Source: Flavobacterium sp. LHD-85
GTDB taxonomy: Bacteria > Bacteroidota > Bacteroidia > Flavobacteriales > Flavobacteriaceae
Length of the DNA stretch: 64,000 nucleotides
Assembly: GCF_030929595.1 (NCBI RefSeq)
Contig: NZ_JAVFVR010000007.1
Span: 186,001-250,000 of the forward strand
Direction: 5' to 3'
The notes below the pieces were generated by a model. The model was not told the origin of the DNA. It was given only the letters and a program-made list of their open reading frames with translations, and ran no database searches. Shown piece after piece: positions 43,536 through 52,619 of the stretch (positions are counted from its first letter, which is position 1; each line of letters starts with the position of its first letter). The translations under genes were made by a program, and so were the position numbers.

Positions 43536-43748
43536 TTAAGGAAGTGCTTCGCAGAAGTAACCGTGCGAATTTAAAATGGCAATAATTTTTGTATTCGAAA
43601 TGGCAGGTGCATGAATACGGAGGATTTTGTCGCAATCTTCTAAATCGAAGTTGATCGAACCATTTGGATAATGCTCAAGAAGCTTCTCAATGATAACTTG
43701 ACATTGAGATTCTTCCTGAACATTTGTTTTAAAAACTTCAATAATCAT
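43536..43748 (-). CDS. HMA-like small protein without CxxC
   Basis: A 70-aa protein whose pattern of strands and helices (MIIEVFKTNVQ … QVIIEKLLEHYPNGSINFDL … KILRIHAP … IIAILNSHGYFCEALP) resembles the ferredoxin-like fold of heavy-metal-associated domains. The metal-binding CxxC is missing; the three cysteines are scattered. It starts 13 nt after the DoxX gene, so both are probably co-transcribed. Metal binding is not supported. Confidence 0.7.
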   Translation of the reverse strand: MIIEVFKTNVQEESQCQVIIEKLLEHYPNGSINFDLEDCDKILRIHAPAISNTKIIAILNSHGYFCEALP

Positions 43749-43761
43749 AAAGTTTTGATTT

Positions 43762-44142
43762 TTAGAGTGCTATGTTTTTATAACGCTGTATTTTATGATA
43801 TGTTACATACGAAATAATTAATATCGCTAAAATGATTAATGGAAAGAAGCCTTGAAAACCAATTCCGTCAACTGCAAAGTGGCTTATGGATGCAAAAATG
43901 AAATCGAATGCAAATCCAGCATAAGCCCATTCTTTGATTCTTCCCGGCACTTTGGGAATAATCAAGGCTAAAACGCCAAGGATTTTAAATACGACTAATG
44001 CATTTCCGAAATATTCTGGATAACCAAGGTGTCTGATTCCTTCTTTGGCTAATTCGGTCTGTGAAGTTAAAGCTGGCATAACGCCTTCAAATAAAAAAAT
44101 AAGAATAGTAGTAGTCCAAAAAATAATTTTTGTTGTCTTCAT
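43762..44142 (-). CDS. DoxX family membrane protein
   Basis: A 126-aa protein with four membrane segments (IIFWTTTILIFLFEGVMPAL; FGNALVVFKILGVLALIIPK; AYAGFAFDFIFASISHF; FFPLIILAILIISYVTY) and the DoxX pattern (…GIRHLGYPEYFGNALVVFKI…). DoxX proteins are small quinone-linked or redox-associated membrane proteins of poorly known role. A second DoxX gene lies at 55680-56102. Confidence 0.82.
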   Translation of the reverse strand: MKTTKIIFWTTTILIFLFEGVMPALTSQTELAKEGIRHLGYPEYFGNALVVFKILGVLALIIPKVPGRIKEWAYAGFAFDFIFASISHFAVDGIGFQGFFPLIILAILIISYVTYHKIQRYKNIAL

Positions 44143-44254
44143 TGGGTATTTGTTTTTAAATAGTTATTAGTTAATGTATTACAAATGTACTATTCTTATT
44201 TTTCTGCAAAATACCTATTTATGACTATTTTGGGGGCATTTGGGACATTGTTAG

Positions 44255-44534
44255 TTATGAGTTATGAGTTATGAGTTATGAATTGTGAATTGTGAATTGT
44301 GAATTGTGAATTGAGATGCTGCTACACAGTTTGTCATGTCGAGGAACTAGGGATCTCCACAAAGTTTTGTCTTCCTGAGCGAAGTCGAAGGATCTCCTGC
44401 TGAATCTATGCAGCGGGCTTAACTGTGCGAGTGCTTCGATTTCGCTCAGCATGACATTAAATACGTAAAAAAACTTTGTAGAAGTTTCAATAAAAATAGT
44501 TCTCGCAATCCCGATAACTATCGGGATTGCGAGA
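44255..44534. repeat. Three repeat types in one gap
   Basis: The 427-nt gap 44143-44569 holds heptamer arrays (GAGTTAT and GTGAATT, 44255-44312), an inverted CTGAGCGAAGTCGAAGGATC / GCTTCGATTTCGCTCAGCAT pair (about 44370-44455), and a perfect 16-bp inverted repeat TCTCGCAATCCCGATA / TATCGGGATTGCGAGA (44501-44534). No gene is seen. Confidence 0.8.
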
Positions 44535-44569
44535 GAATTAATTGGAATTTGGACTTTAAAATTTGGACT

Positions 44570-45301
44570 TTAACCCAGTTGGTAATTCGTAATCGTAAAC
44601 AAATCCTCAAAACCCAATTTCGTATAAATGCCTTTTCCTAAAGCGGAAGCTTGCAGTTGCGCATATTGGCAATCGGCATCAATGGCTTCGTTGATGGCAA
44701 ATTTCATGATTTCTTCTGCGAAACCTCTTTTTCGCATTTCAGGAATAACGCCGACGCCGTGAATTCCCATTATGTTTTCTGTTTGAAAAAGTGCCAATGT
44801 TCCTATAGGTTTTTCTTCAAAATGAACCAGAAAGTACTTTACATTCTCATAATTCTGTACTAAGGTTTCTTTGCTGATTATATAATTGAAAGATAACGGA
44901 TAAATATCAGACCATGTTTTAGCATCTTCTTCATTTAAAACTCGTTTGAAAGTTAAAATGTTTAGAGTCGTAAATTTTCGATCGAGTTTCAAAGCCATAG
45001 CAGCAAGCTGGTTGCGAATTGAAAATCCGTTTTTCTCGAAGATTTCATTTGAATTGCTTCCGAAAATATCCCAATACGGAACAACCAAACCTGGATTTTT
45101 TTCAATAGTTTCCTTAATCTGCTGAAGATCTGTTTCTGTAATATCTTCTCTGAACCATAATCTATTTGGCCAGCCTGCATTTTTTATTTGAGAAAATTCT
45201 AAAAAATCATTTTGATGATAGGAAAGGAGAGGCATTGCTGCGGTTTTCCAAAGAGTTGTCAGATTGTCAATATTGTCTTTGATAAGATTTATATGGTTCA
45301 T
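44570..45301 (-). CDS. GNAT-family N-acetyltransferase
   Basis: A 243-aa protein. The C-terminal half is a GNAT domain: PIGTLALFQTENIMGIHGVG (core strands), VIPEMRKRGFAEEIMKFAIN (acetyl-CoA loop) and LGKGIYTKLGFEDLFTI at the end. The N-terminal half is a divergent, partner-like domain (WPNRLWFREDITETDLQQIK). Substrate unknown. It is divergent from nothing nearby and preceded by a Crp/Fnr gene on the same strand 70 nt upstream. Confidence 0.87.
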   Translation of the reverse strand: MNHINLIKDNIDNLTTLWKTAAMPLLSYHQNDFLEFSQIKNAGWPNRLWFREDITETDLQQIKETIEKNPGLVVPYWDIFGSNSNEIFEKNGFSIRNQLAAMALKLDRKFTTLNILTFKRVLNEEDAKTWSDIYPLSFNYIISKETLVQNYENVKYFLVHFEEKPIGTLALFQTENIMGIHGVGVIPEMRKRGFAEEIMKFAINEAIDADCQYAQLQASALGKGIYTKLGFEDLFTITNYQLG

Positions 45302-45371
45302 TTTATGACGAGTTTTAATTATAAAGCAAATATAAATCTGGTCTTTTAGAAAAACCTTTACATATGTTGAT

Positions 45372-45977
45372 TTACAAATTTTTTTCCAGACTTTTCCTGA
45401 TTCGGCTTAACTGTGTTGGCGTAATTCCCAAATGTGAAGCAATATGCAATAACGGAACACGATCGGCGATTGTCGGATGCGTGTCAAGAAGATTAAGATA
45501 TCTTTCGGTTGCATTTTGCATTACTAGCGCCACTTCCCTCTGTTCTTTTTCGATAATCCAGTTTTTTTCCAAGTATGCAATGTAGAAGTTTTTAAGATCA
45601 TCATTTTCGGTAATCAACTGGATATATTTTTTGTAATCAAGATTGATTAAGATACAATCTTCTAACGCTTCGATCGTAAAGTCGGAAGGAGTTTGCAGCA
45701 TTGATGAAACTTTAGAGCATGCAAGCCTGTTTTCGAAAAAAAGGTTTTTGTTATAGAAATTTCCTTGTTCATCTGTAATAAAAGTACGTAGAATTCCTTT
45801 AGCAATAAAATACATATTTTTGCAGATTTCCCCATTTTCTAGTAGTATTTCTCCTTTTTTGATTGTCTGGAAATCTGTCAAGTTTTCAATCAATTTCCAT
45901 GATTGTTCAGAGATGGGAGCGTAGCTTTCGAAATATAATTTTAGATTGTTGAGATATGTTTCTTTATTAAAAGTCAT
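45372..45977 (-). CDS. Crp/Fnr-family transcriptional regulator
   Basis: A 201-aa regulator with an N-terminal cyclic-nucleotide-type beta-roll (FQTIKKGEILLENGEICKNM … LRTFITDEQGNFYNKNLFFE) and a C-terminal winged helix (HIASHLGITPTQLSRIRKSL). No FNR-type cysteine cluster is seen, so an oxygen-sensing iron-sulfur role is unlikely. I use the ATG at 45977; a longer frame from 46013 reads into an intergenic repeat. Target genes are unknown. Confidence 0.87.
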   Translation of the reverse strand: MTFNKETYLNNLKLYFESYAPISEQSWKLIENLTDFQTIKKGEILLENGEICKNMYFIAKGILRTFITDEQGNFYNKNLFFENRLACSKVSSMLQTPSDFTIEALEDCILINLDYKKYIQLITENDDLKNFYIAYLEKNWIIEKEQREVALVMQNATERYLNLLDTHPTIADRVPLLHIASHLGITPTQLSRIRKSLEKNL

Positions 45978-45990
45978 AATTTTTTGTTTT

Positions 45991-46140
45991 GCCACGAAGA
46001 CGCGAAGGCGCAAAGTTTACTGCCACGAATTTCACGAATTTTCGCGAATTATTTTTATAATCAGAGAGAAAAGAAATTCGTGAAAATTCGTGAAATTTGT
46101 GGCAAACAAAAAAACTTCGCGTCCTAGCGTCTTCGTGGCA
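45991..46140. repeat. GCCACGAA nested inverted repeat
   Basis: Outer arms GCCACGAAGACGCGAAGGCGC and GCGTCCTAGCGTCTTCGTGGC enclose an inner pair TGCCACGAATTTCACGAATT / AATTCGTGAAATTTGTGGCA, so two family members are nested in one another. Confidence 0.85.
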
Positions 46141-46147
46141 AAAAATA

Positions 46148-46184
46148 AAAAACGCCATGAAACCTAAGTTCCACAGCGTTTTCA
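46148..46184 (-). terminator. Terminator of the RND operon
   Basis: On the minus strand AAAACGCTGTGGAAC pairs with GTTTCATGGCGTTTT (a few mismatches), followed by T residues. It lies 41 nt past the stop of the outer-membrane factor gene at 46225. Confidence 0.7.
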
Positions 46185-46224
46185 TCTCAAAAAATAAATA
46201 ATTAACGGGTAAATGTAACGGGTA

Positions 46225-47643
46225 TTATTTCCAGCCTCCGCCTAGAGCGCGGTACAAATCTGTATTGGCTGTAAGCTGTTGTCTTTTTATATCGGCAAGT
46301 TCTAGTTCGCTTTGCAAAAGATTTGCTTGCGCTGTTAAAACTTCAAGATATTCTGCTAAACCATTTTTGAATAAGAGGTTTGCATTTTTAATAGCCTGCT
46401 GTAATGTTTTTACTTTTTCTTTCAAGAAAGTTTCTTGTTGCTGTAGTTTCTCCACTTTTACCAAAGCATCCGAAACTTCGCTTACGGCAACCAAAACCGA
46501 TTGTCTAAAAGATAAAACTGCTTTTTCTCTTTCCGCGACAGCGATATTATATTGCGTTTTAAGTCTTTTGTTATTCAAAAGCGGTTGTGTTAAGCCTCCT
46601 GCAACAGTTCCAAACAATGAAGCCGGAATGTTGAACCAATTACTGGTTTCAAAAGAGTTTACGCCGCCTTGAGCCGTAATTCTGAGAGCTGGGTATAAAT
46701 CCGCTTTCGTGATACCGACATTTGCGTTGGCAGCTTTAAGCGCCAATTCGGCACTTTTTACATCAGGTCTTCTGCTTACTAAAGAAGACGGAATTCCAAT
46801 TGCTGTATTGTGTTTTACTTCAATTGCACTTAATTGAATTGATCTTTCTTTAGAATTTGGAAAAGAACCTGTTAAAACACTCAAAGCATTTTCCTGAATC
46901 GCAATATTTTGTTCCAATAATGGAATCAATTGCGCTGAGTTTAATTTCTGTGCTTCAGATTGTTGAATTGCTAAGGTTGTTACCTGGCCCGCATCGTATT
47001 TTAATTTGATAATATTGGTTGTACTATCATTTAAACGAAGATTTTGTCTGGCAATATCCAATTGCGCATCCAGCATTAAAAGATTATAATATCCTCTAGA
47101 AACATTGGCAACTATATTGGTCTGTAATGCTTTTTTTACTTCTTCAGATTGAAGATATCCTGCGTAAGCCCCTTTCTTTTGGTTTTTGATCTTTCCCCAA
47201 ATATCAGCTTCCCAAGAAAGAGAAGCTCCAGCAGAATAGTCGTCAATATGTTTAGCACCAATTGCCTGATTTAAGTTCAATCCCGTAAAACTATTGTCAG
47301 ACGGATTGCTTGTGCTTGCGTTTACAAATAAGTTAACCTGAGGCACATTTCCCCATTTAGACTGTGTAAAACGGTATTGTGCAATTTCGATGTTCTTTTC
47401 GGCAATCTGAAGGTCGTTGTTTCTCGCAACGGCGCTGTCAATTAATTTTATAATATCTTTTTCTGTAAAGAAATTTTTCCACTCCACATCGGCAATACTT
47501 GTTGTATCACTCGAAACCGATGCATTCCTGAAATTCTCAGGAAATGCATCTTTTGGAGTTTCAATATCCTTTGAGACTTTACAGGATATTAAAGTCGTGA
47601 TCAGAATGGCGAAGGTCACGATTTTGGTTATATGATTTTTCAT
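46225..47643 (-). CDS. Outer-membrane factor of an RND efflux pump (OprM/TolC type)
   Basis: A 472-aa lipoprotein (lipobox ISC, Cys 21). It has two repeats of coiled-coil and barrel parts typical of the OprM/CusC branch (…DLQIAEKNIEIAQYRFTQSK…; SLVSRRPDVKSAELALKAAN; …SELELADIKRQQLTANTDLY RALGGGWK as usual C-terminus). It forms the trimeric channel through the outer membrane. It is the last gene of the operon: TetR, adaptor, pump, small protein, this gene. Confidence 0.93.
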   Translation of the reverse strand: MKNHITKIVTFAILITTLISCKVSKDIETPKDAFPENFRNASVSSDTTSIADVEWKNFFTEKDIIKLIDSAVARNNDLQIAEKNIEIAQYRFTQSKWGNVPQVNLFVNASTSNPSDNSFTGLNLNQAIGAKHIDDYSAGASLSWEADIWGKIKNQKKGAYAGYLQSEEVKKALQTNIVANVSRGYYNLLMLDAQLDIARQNLRLNDSTTNIIKLKYDAGQVTTLAIQQSEAQKLNSAQLIPLLEQNIAIQENALSVLTGSFPNSKERSIQLSAIEVKHNTAIGIPSSLVSRRPDVKSAELALKAANANVGITKADLYPALRITAQGGVNSFETSNWFNIPASLFGTVAGGLTQPLLNNKRLKTQYNIAVAEREKAVLSFRQSVLVAVSEVSDALVKVEKLQQQETFLKEKVKTLQQAIKNANLLFKNGLAEYLEVLTAQANLLQSELELADIKRQQLTANTDLYRALGGGWK

Positions 47644-47690
47644 TTAGTCTTTTATTAAATTTTATTTATCCGTTGGGTGTGATTTTTTTT

Positions 47691-47829
47691 AACACATAGA
47701 AACATAGTTTTTTGAGGCTTTTTAAAGAGGCGTTTCACTAGTTTAAATGCACATAGGTTTGCTATGTGTGGAAACTAGTTTCTTCTAATCTCTCTTTTAG
47801 ACATACAATTTTATGTCTCTATGTGTTAA
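47691..47829. repeat. AACACATAGAAACATAG inverted repeat, copy 2
   Basis: The arms AACACATAGAAACATAG and TATGTCTCTATGTGTT, with GGCGTTTCACTAG and GCTATGTGTGGAAACTAG in the centre. It sits in the 215-nt gap between the small-protein gene and the outer-membrane factor gene, so it lies inside the RND operon and could lower downstream expression. Confidence 0.85.
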
Positions 47830-47858
47830 AATATTTTTTTTTAAATCTCACTAGCAGA

Positions 47859-47972
47859 TTAAATTTCTGTACAAGTATCTTTTCTAGTTTCAAGATCTTT
47901 TGAGATTCTGTACGATATATATCCGATGCCAAATATGATGGCAACAAGGATTGTCGTTATATAGTTTTCCAT
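47859..47972 (-). CDS. Overlooked 37-aa single-span membrane protein in the RND operon
   Basis: A 37-codon ORF starts 3 nt after the pump stop (TAA TAA ATG) and ends at 47859. It starts MENYITTILVAIIFGIGYIS, one hydrophobic helix of about 17 residues, followed by a charged cytosolic tail (…RISKDLETRKDTC…). The very tight spacing to the pump gene argues for co-translation. In E. coli the unrelated 49-aa AcrZ, also a single helix, binds AcrB and changes its substrate range; by position and build this protein could be an analogue. There is no sequence resemblance I can claim. It is too short for standard gene finders. Confidence 0.6.
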   Translation of the reverse strand: MENYITTILVAIIFGIGYISYRISKDLETRKDTCTEI

Positions 47973-47975
47973 TTA

Positions 47976-50900
47976 TTATTTTTCTTCGTTATGAATTACA
48001 GCGATTGGTTTCCCGCTCACTTTTTCTTGTAAATGCTGGAAGATGATGAATAAAACAGGAATGATAAACAAACCTAGAATTACTCCTGAAAGCATCCCTC
48101 CAGCTGCCCCAATACTGATCGAGTGGTTACCTTGTGCAGATGGACCTTTGGCACTCATCATTGGTATTAAACCAACCACAAAAGCAAGAGACGTCATGAT
48201 AATTGGTCGCAAACGTAATTTTGCTGCCATAATTGAAGCTGCTACTAAACCTTGTCCAGATCTTCTTCGCTGCGCCGCAAACTCCACAATCAAGATGGCA
48301 TTTTTGGCGAGAAGTCCGATCAGCATGACAAGAGCAACTTGTACGTAAATATTGTTTTCAATTCCAGTTAAACCAATAGCAACGAATACTCCAAAAATAC
48401 CTGCAGGGATTGATAAAATAACCGCTAGAGGAAGGATATAACTCTCATACTGTGCAGCAAGTAGGAAATAAATGAATATCAAACACAGTAAGAAAATTGT
48501 AGCCGACTGACCTCCGGAAGAAATCTCCTCACGAGTTTGGCCCGAGAATTCAAACCCGTAACCTGCAGGCAATTGTTGTTTTGCTACTTCTTCAATCGCT
48601 TTAATGGCATCTCCAGAACTAAATCCAGGTTTCGGAATGGCATTAATAGAAATTGAGTTAAACAAATTGTATCTGGAAGCGGTTTCAGAACCATAAATAC
48701 GAGTCAGTTTAACTAATGTATTTATTGGCACCATTTCGCCTGTTTTGTTTTTTACAAAAACTCTGTCAATTGCTGTTGGATCTGCTCTGTCTTCGATATC
48801 AGCCTGAACAACCACACGGTAATATTTACCAAATCGGTTAAAGTCAGATGCTTGTGCACTACCAAAGTACGCTTGCATGGTTTGTAAAATGTCTTTTACA
48901 TTAACACCCAATTGATTTGCTTTTTCGTCATTAACTTCCAATTGCAATTGTGGATAATCTGCTTTGAAAGAAGTAAAAGCAACTGCAATTTCCGGACGTT
49001 TCATTAACTCTCCGATAAAGTTTTGAGAAATACCACTGAACTTATCCAGTTTTCCTCCCGTTTTATCTTGCAGCACTAAATCTAAAGCCTCAACGTTACT
49101 AAATCCGGGAACGGTTGGGAAACTGAATACGAAGAAACTTCCGCCAGAAATTCCGCCCAGTTTGCCTCGCACCTGATTCATGAATTCGTCAATGTTTTTA
49201 ACTTCTCCGCGTTCTTCGTTTGGTTTAAGCAACACGAAAATTACAGCAGAAGATGGACTTGTAGAATTCGTCAATAAGTTGAAACCTGAAATCGCGGTTA
49301 CAAATCGAGAAGCTTCTAATGATTTTAAAGTATTCTCAGCTTCGGTCATTACTTTTTGAGTTCCGTCCAATGATGTTCCAGATGGCGTATTTACTGCAAT
49401 AGCAATAAATCCTTGATCTTCTGTTGGAATAAACCCTGCAGGAGTTGTTTTTACCATCACTACTGTTGCCAAAGTAATTAAAGCTAATCCGCCTAAACTC
49501 AACCATTTTCTTCGGATTAAGAATTTAAGTCCGCCTACGTAACGATTTGTAAGCGATTCAAAACTGCTGTTGAAAGCACTAAAGAATTTTTCTTTAAATC
49601 CTTTTTTCTCGTGAGGGGCATCGTGATCGTGTGCTCCGTGATTATCTTTTAAGAATAATGCCGCAAGCGCCGGACTTAATGTTAAGGCATTTACTGCCGA
49701 AATTACAATTGCAATTGCCATCGTAAAGGCAAACTGACGATAGAAAACTCCTGTTGAGCCTTCCATAAAACCAACCGGCAGGAATACAGCAGCCATTACC
49801 AGCGTAATCGAGATAATAGCACCCGTTATTTCGTGCATTGCTTCATGGGTTGCGATTTTTGGAGACAAACGTTTATGCTCCATTTTCGCATGCACCGCTT
49901 CGACTACCACAATGGCATCATCGACCACAATACCAATCGCCAGAATTAATGCGAAAAGCGTTAAAAGGTTGATCGAAAATCCGAATAACTGCATGAAGAA
50001 GAACGTTCCTAAAATTGCTACAGGTACAGCAATGGCCGGGATTAATGTTGATCTAAAATCTTGCAAGAAGATGAATACCACAATAAATACCAGTATAAAA
50101 GCTTCTACTAAGGTATGCTCAACCTGTTCGATAGATTGGTCAAGAGATACTTTTGTACTATAGAAAATATTGTGTTTGATGCCTTTTGGAAAATCTTTTG
50201 AAGCCTTTTCCATCATTTTGTTAATGGCAATCTGAATATCATTTGAGTTAGATCCAGCCAACTGAATAACCCCAATTACAATTCCTTTTTTACCATTTAA
50301 ACGAGTTAAACTGTTGTAAGAATATGCTCCAAGTTCAACTCTCGCAACATCTTTTAAGCGAAGTACTGAGCCATCTGCATTAGAACGTATAGCAATATTT
50401 TCATAATCTTCTGGTTTAGTTAATTTCCCTTTGTATTTAATAACGTATTCAAAAACTTCTTTGCTTCGCTCTCCAAATTTACCTGGAGCCGCTTCCAAAC
50501 TTTTGTCTTGAATAGCTCCCATAACTTCGTTTGGAGTTACTTTGTAAGCAGACATTTGCGTTGGATTCAACCAAACACGCATAGAGTAATCTTTTACACC
50601 ACCAAAAATACTTGCAGAACCTACACCCGGAATACGTTTTAATTCTGGAATAATATTAATCTGTGCATAATTGGCAACAAACGTCTGATCGTATTTTGCT
50701 TCATCATCCGTGTACATACCAATTGCCATGATGAAACTGTTTTGCTGTTTCGCGGTAACAATACCTTGCTGTACAACTTCGGCTGGTAATTGGCTAGTTG
50801 CTTGCGCTACACGGTTTTGAACGTTAACCGCTGCTTGGTCGGCATCAGTTCCCAGTTTAAAGAAAACTGTAATAGCCAAAGTACCGTCGTTACTAGCTGT

Positions 50901-51140
50901 AGAACTCATATATGTCATGTTTTCTACACCATTTATAGATTCTTCGATAGAAGGTGCCACAGAACGTAAAACCGTTTCTGCGTTGGCTCCCGGATATACC
51001 GCCGTTACCAAAACCGATGGAGGCGCAATATCAGGAAACTGTTGTAAAGGCAGTTTAGTTAAACCCAATACCCCCAGAATTACCAATAAAATGGAAATTA
51101 CGGTTGCCAGTACAGGTCTTTGTATAAATATTTTGAACAT
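47976..51140 (-). CDS. RND multidrug efflux pump, AcrB/MexB type
   Basis: A 1054-aa inner-membrane pump of the hydrophobe/amphiphile RND family: start MFKIFIQRPVLATVISILLV, 12 membrane helices in two halves, large periplasmic loops, and the proton-relay aspartates in IGIVVDDAIVVVEAV. Late motifs such as FFLLAAQYESYILPL-type and GLLAKNAILIVEFA are present. It expels drugs, bile salts and dyes with H+. The adaptor gene lies 12 nt upstream; a 37-aa membrane protein gene lies 3 nt downstream. Length and motifs are complete. Confidence 0.96.
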   Translation of the reverse strand: MFKIFIQRPVLATVISILLVILGVLGLTKLPLQQFPDIAPPSVLVTAVYPGANAETVLRSVAPSIEESINGVENMTYMSSTASNDGTLAITVFFKLGTDADQAAVNVQNRVAQATSQLPAEVVQQGIVTAKQQNSFIMAIGMYTDDEAKYDQTFVANYAQINIIPELKRIPGVGSASIFGGVKDYSMRVWLNPTQMSAYKVTPNEVMGAIQDKSLEAAPGKFGERSKEVFEYVIKYKGKLTKPEDYENIAIRSNADGSVLRLKDVARVELGAYSYNSLTRLNGKKGIVIGVIQLAGSNSNDIQIAINKMMEKASKDFPKGIKHNIFYSTKVSLDQSIEQVEHTLVEAFILVFIVVFIFLQDFRSTLIPAIAVPVAILGTFFFMQLFGFSINLLTLFALILAIGIVVDDAIVVVEAVHAKMEHKRLSPKIATHEAMHEITGAIISITLVMAAVFLPVGFMEGSTGVFYRQFAFTMAIAIVISAVNALTLSPALAALFLKDNHGAHDHDAPHEKKGFKEKFFSAFNSSFESLTNRYVGGLKFLIRRKWLSLGGLALITLATVVMVKTTPAGFIPTEDQGFIAIAVNTPSGTSLDGTQKVMTEAENTLKSLEASRFVTAISGFNLLTNSTSPSSAVIFVLLKPNEERGEVKNIDEFMNQVRGKLGGISGGSFFVFSFPTVPGFSNVEALDLVLQDKTGGKLDKFSGISQNFIGELMKRPEIAVAFTSFKADYPQLQLEVNDEKANQLGVNVKDILQTMQAYFGSAQASDFNRFGKYYRVVVQADIEDRADPTAIDRVFVKNKTGEMVPINTLVKLTRIYGSETASRYNLFNSISINAIPKPGFSSGDAIKAIEEVAKQQLPAGYGFEFSGQTREEISSGGQSATIFLLCLIFIYFLLAAQYESYILPLAVILSIPAGIFGVFVAIGLTGIENNIYVQVALVMLIGLLAKNAILIVEFAAQRRRSGQGLVAASIMAAKLRLRPIIMTSLAFVVGLIPMMSAKGPSAQGNHSISIGAAGGMLSGVILGLFIIPVLFIIFQHLQEKVSGKPIAVIHNEEK

Positions 51141-51152
51141 TGTGTTTTAGAA

Positions 51153-52301
51153 TTATTTTTGATTAGTTACTTCGGCAACTTTAGTTGATTTTTCAGGCTG
51201 AATCGCTTGCCCGTCCTGAAGTTTGTCAATACCGCTTAACACGATTTGGTCACCCGTTTTTACACCTTCTTTAATTAAATAGTTGGTACCGCTTTTACCT
51301 ACAACGGTAATAGGCATTTTAGTCACTTTGTTGTCTTTGCCTACAGTGAAAACAAATACTTTGTCTTGCATTTCAACAGTTGCTGCTTGAGGAACTAAAA
51401 TGGCATCGTCGTGGTTTAATCCTAAACGGATTCTTCCTGTGTTTCCAGAACGTAAAACCCCGCCTTTATTTGGGAAAGTCGCTCTAATAGTGATCGCGCC
51501 TGTAGTTTTATCAAACTGACCGTCAACCATATCAATTTTTCCAGTTTGAGGATACGCATTGTTATCAGCCAAGATCAAAGTAACTGGAGGCAGTTTTTTG
51601 ATTTTGTCACCAAGTGAATTTCCAGCATATTGCTCTTTAAAGTTGATGAAATCAGTTTCACCCAAAGAGAAATAAGCAAATACTTCGTGTACATCTGATA
51701 AAGTAGTTAAAGGTTCAACATCTGTAGCAGAAACTAAACTTCCTTGTTTTTTAGGCAGTCTTCCAATGTATCCGCTTACTGGAGCTGTAACATTAGTATA
51801 TCCTAAATTAATTTTTGCAGAACCAACCATTGCTTTTGCTTGTTCGATATTGGCAGTAGCAATTTTTTGTGAAGCTTTAGCTGTTTTTAATTGATAATCA
51901 GAAACTACTTTGTTTTGAACTAGTGGAGTCAATTTATCAACTTCTAAATTTGCGTTGATCAAAGCCGCTTCTGCAGCGTGCAGACTTGCTAATGCATTGT
52001 TTAACTGCTCGCGGTACGGACGCTCATTGATTTTGAATAAAGTTTGTCCTTTGCTTACATAAGCACCTTCGTCTACATAAATTCTGTCTAGGTTTCCGCT
52101 TACTTGTGGGCGAATTTCAACATCGACAGTTCCTTGTATAGAAGCAGGATATTCAGAGTCAGTTGTGGTGTTGGCACTTGTAATAGCCAATACTGGCAAA
52201 ACTGGTGGAGGAGGAGCAGTAGACGCCTGATTTTTGTCGGCACAGCTGCTTAAAACTAAGGCCAGAATAAAACTGGTTATAATTACATTTTTCATTTTCA
52301 T
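51153..52301 (-). CDS. RND periplasmic adaptor, AcrA/MexA type
   Basis: A membrane-fusion lipoprotein of 382 aa, with start MKMKNVIITSFILALVLSSC (lipobox LSSC), a beta-barrel/lipoyl part (VEIRPQVSGNLDRIYVDEGA), a helical hairpin (ALASLHAAEAALINANLEV…), and the closing lipoyl/beta parts (TNVTAPVSGYIGRLPKKQGS). It links pump and outer-membrane factor. An upstream ATG at 52370 in the same frame would add 23 polar residues before the signal peptide; I prefer 52301, but a longer product cannot be excluded because the predicted transcription start is about 52408. Confidence 0.92.
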   Translation of the reverse strand: MKMKNVIITSFILALVLSSCADKNQASTAPPPPVLPVLAITSANTTTDSEYPASIQGTVDVEIRPQVSGNLDRIYVDEGAYVSKGQTLFKINERPYREQLNNALASLHAAEAALINANLEVDKLTPLVQNKVVSDYQLKTAKASQKIATANIEQAKAMVGSAKINLGYTNVTAPVSGYIGRLPKKQGSLVSATDVEPLTTLSDVHEVFAYFSLGETDFINFKEQYAGNSLGDKIKKLPPVTLILADNNAYPQTGKIDMVDGQFDKTTGAITIRATFPNKGGVLRSGNTGRIRLGLNHDDAILVPQAATVEMQDKVFVFTVGKDNKVTKMPITVVGKSGTNYLIKEGVKTGDQIVLSGIDKLQDGQAIQPEKSTKVAEVTNQK

Positions 52302-52390
52302 AGTGGTTTTAATTGGTTGAACATTTTCTCGGATTAATTCTTTGGGCATTCTGGCATTCTCGGGATTCATATTTAATTGAATTAAATTAT

Positions 52391-52404
52391 CTAACGTTGT
52401 TAAG
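52391..52404. promoter_or_regulatory. TetR operator 1
   Basis: CTAACGTTGTTAAG lies directly after the predicted RND promoter, over the expected transcription start. It is part of a 30-bp unit (52381-52410) that is repeated without change at 52461-52490, exactly 80 bp away. Confidence 0.65.
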
Positions 52405-52414
52405 TAAAAGAGCG

Positions 52415-52443
52415 CAAATTTCTATACAGTTAAGCCTTTCCAA
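52415..52443 (-). promoter_or_regulatory. Predicted promoter of the RND operon
   Basis: Read on the minus strand: TTG (52443-52441), 18 nt, GAAATTTG (52422-52415), one mismatch to TAnnTTTG. Operator 1 begins 11 nt downstream of the -7 box, the same arrangement as at the TetR promoter. Confidence 0.5.
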
Positions 52444-52470
52444 TTTTATTCAAAATCAGTATTAAATTAT

Positions 52471-52484
52471 CTAACGTTGTTAAG
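52471..52484. promoter_or_regulatory. TetR operator 2
   Basis: CTAACGTTGTTAAG, identical to operator 1, within the second copy of the 30-bp unit. It lies upstream of the predicted RND promoter. Confidence 0.6.
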
Positions 52485-52527
52485 TAAAAGTCTAAAAAAA
52501 GAGCTTTTATTACCTTGATTAAATTTT

Positions 52528-52541
52528 CTAACAGTGTTAAG
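52528..52541. promoter_or_regulatory. TetR operator 3
   Basis: CTAACAGTGTTAAG, with AAATT before and GCGAAAG after, a variant of the same 14-bp site; spacing to operator 2 is 57 bp. Confidence 0.55.
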
Positions 52542-52587
52542 CGAAAGTTATAAAAAAAAGGATTTTATGTTATCCCGTTTAAATCAT

Positions 52588-52601
52588 TTTACACTGTTAA
52601 G
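52588..52601. promoter_or_regulatory. TetR operator 4
   Basis: TTTACACTGTTAAG with trailing TAAAATT, the weakest left half but the same right half; it ends 19 nt before the TetR stop codon, spacing to operator 3 is 60 bp. Confidence 0.5.
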
Positions 52602-52619
52602 TAAAATTGAAAAATTTTT

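Noticed and set aside
44255..44312. Short CRISPR array
   Set aside because: The units are 7 bp without spacers and no cas genes are near.
46014..46185. 72-aa minus-strand ORF and the longer start of the Crp/Fnr gene
   Set aside because: Both read through the GCCACGAA nested repeat and the RND terminator.
52302..52370. Upstream ATG (52370) for the RND adaptor
   Set aside because: It would place 23 polar residues in front of a standard lipoprotein signal; kept only as an alternative.
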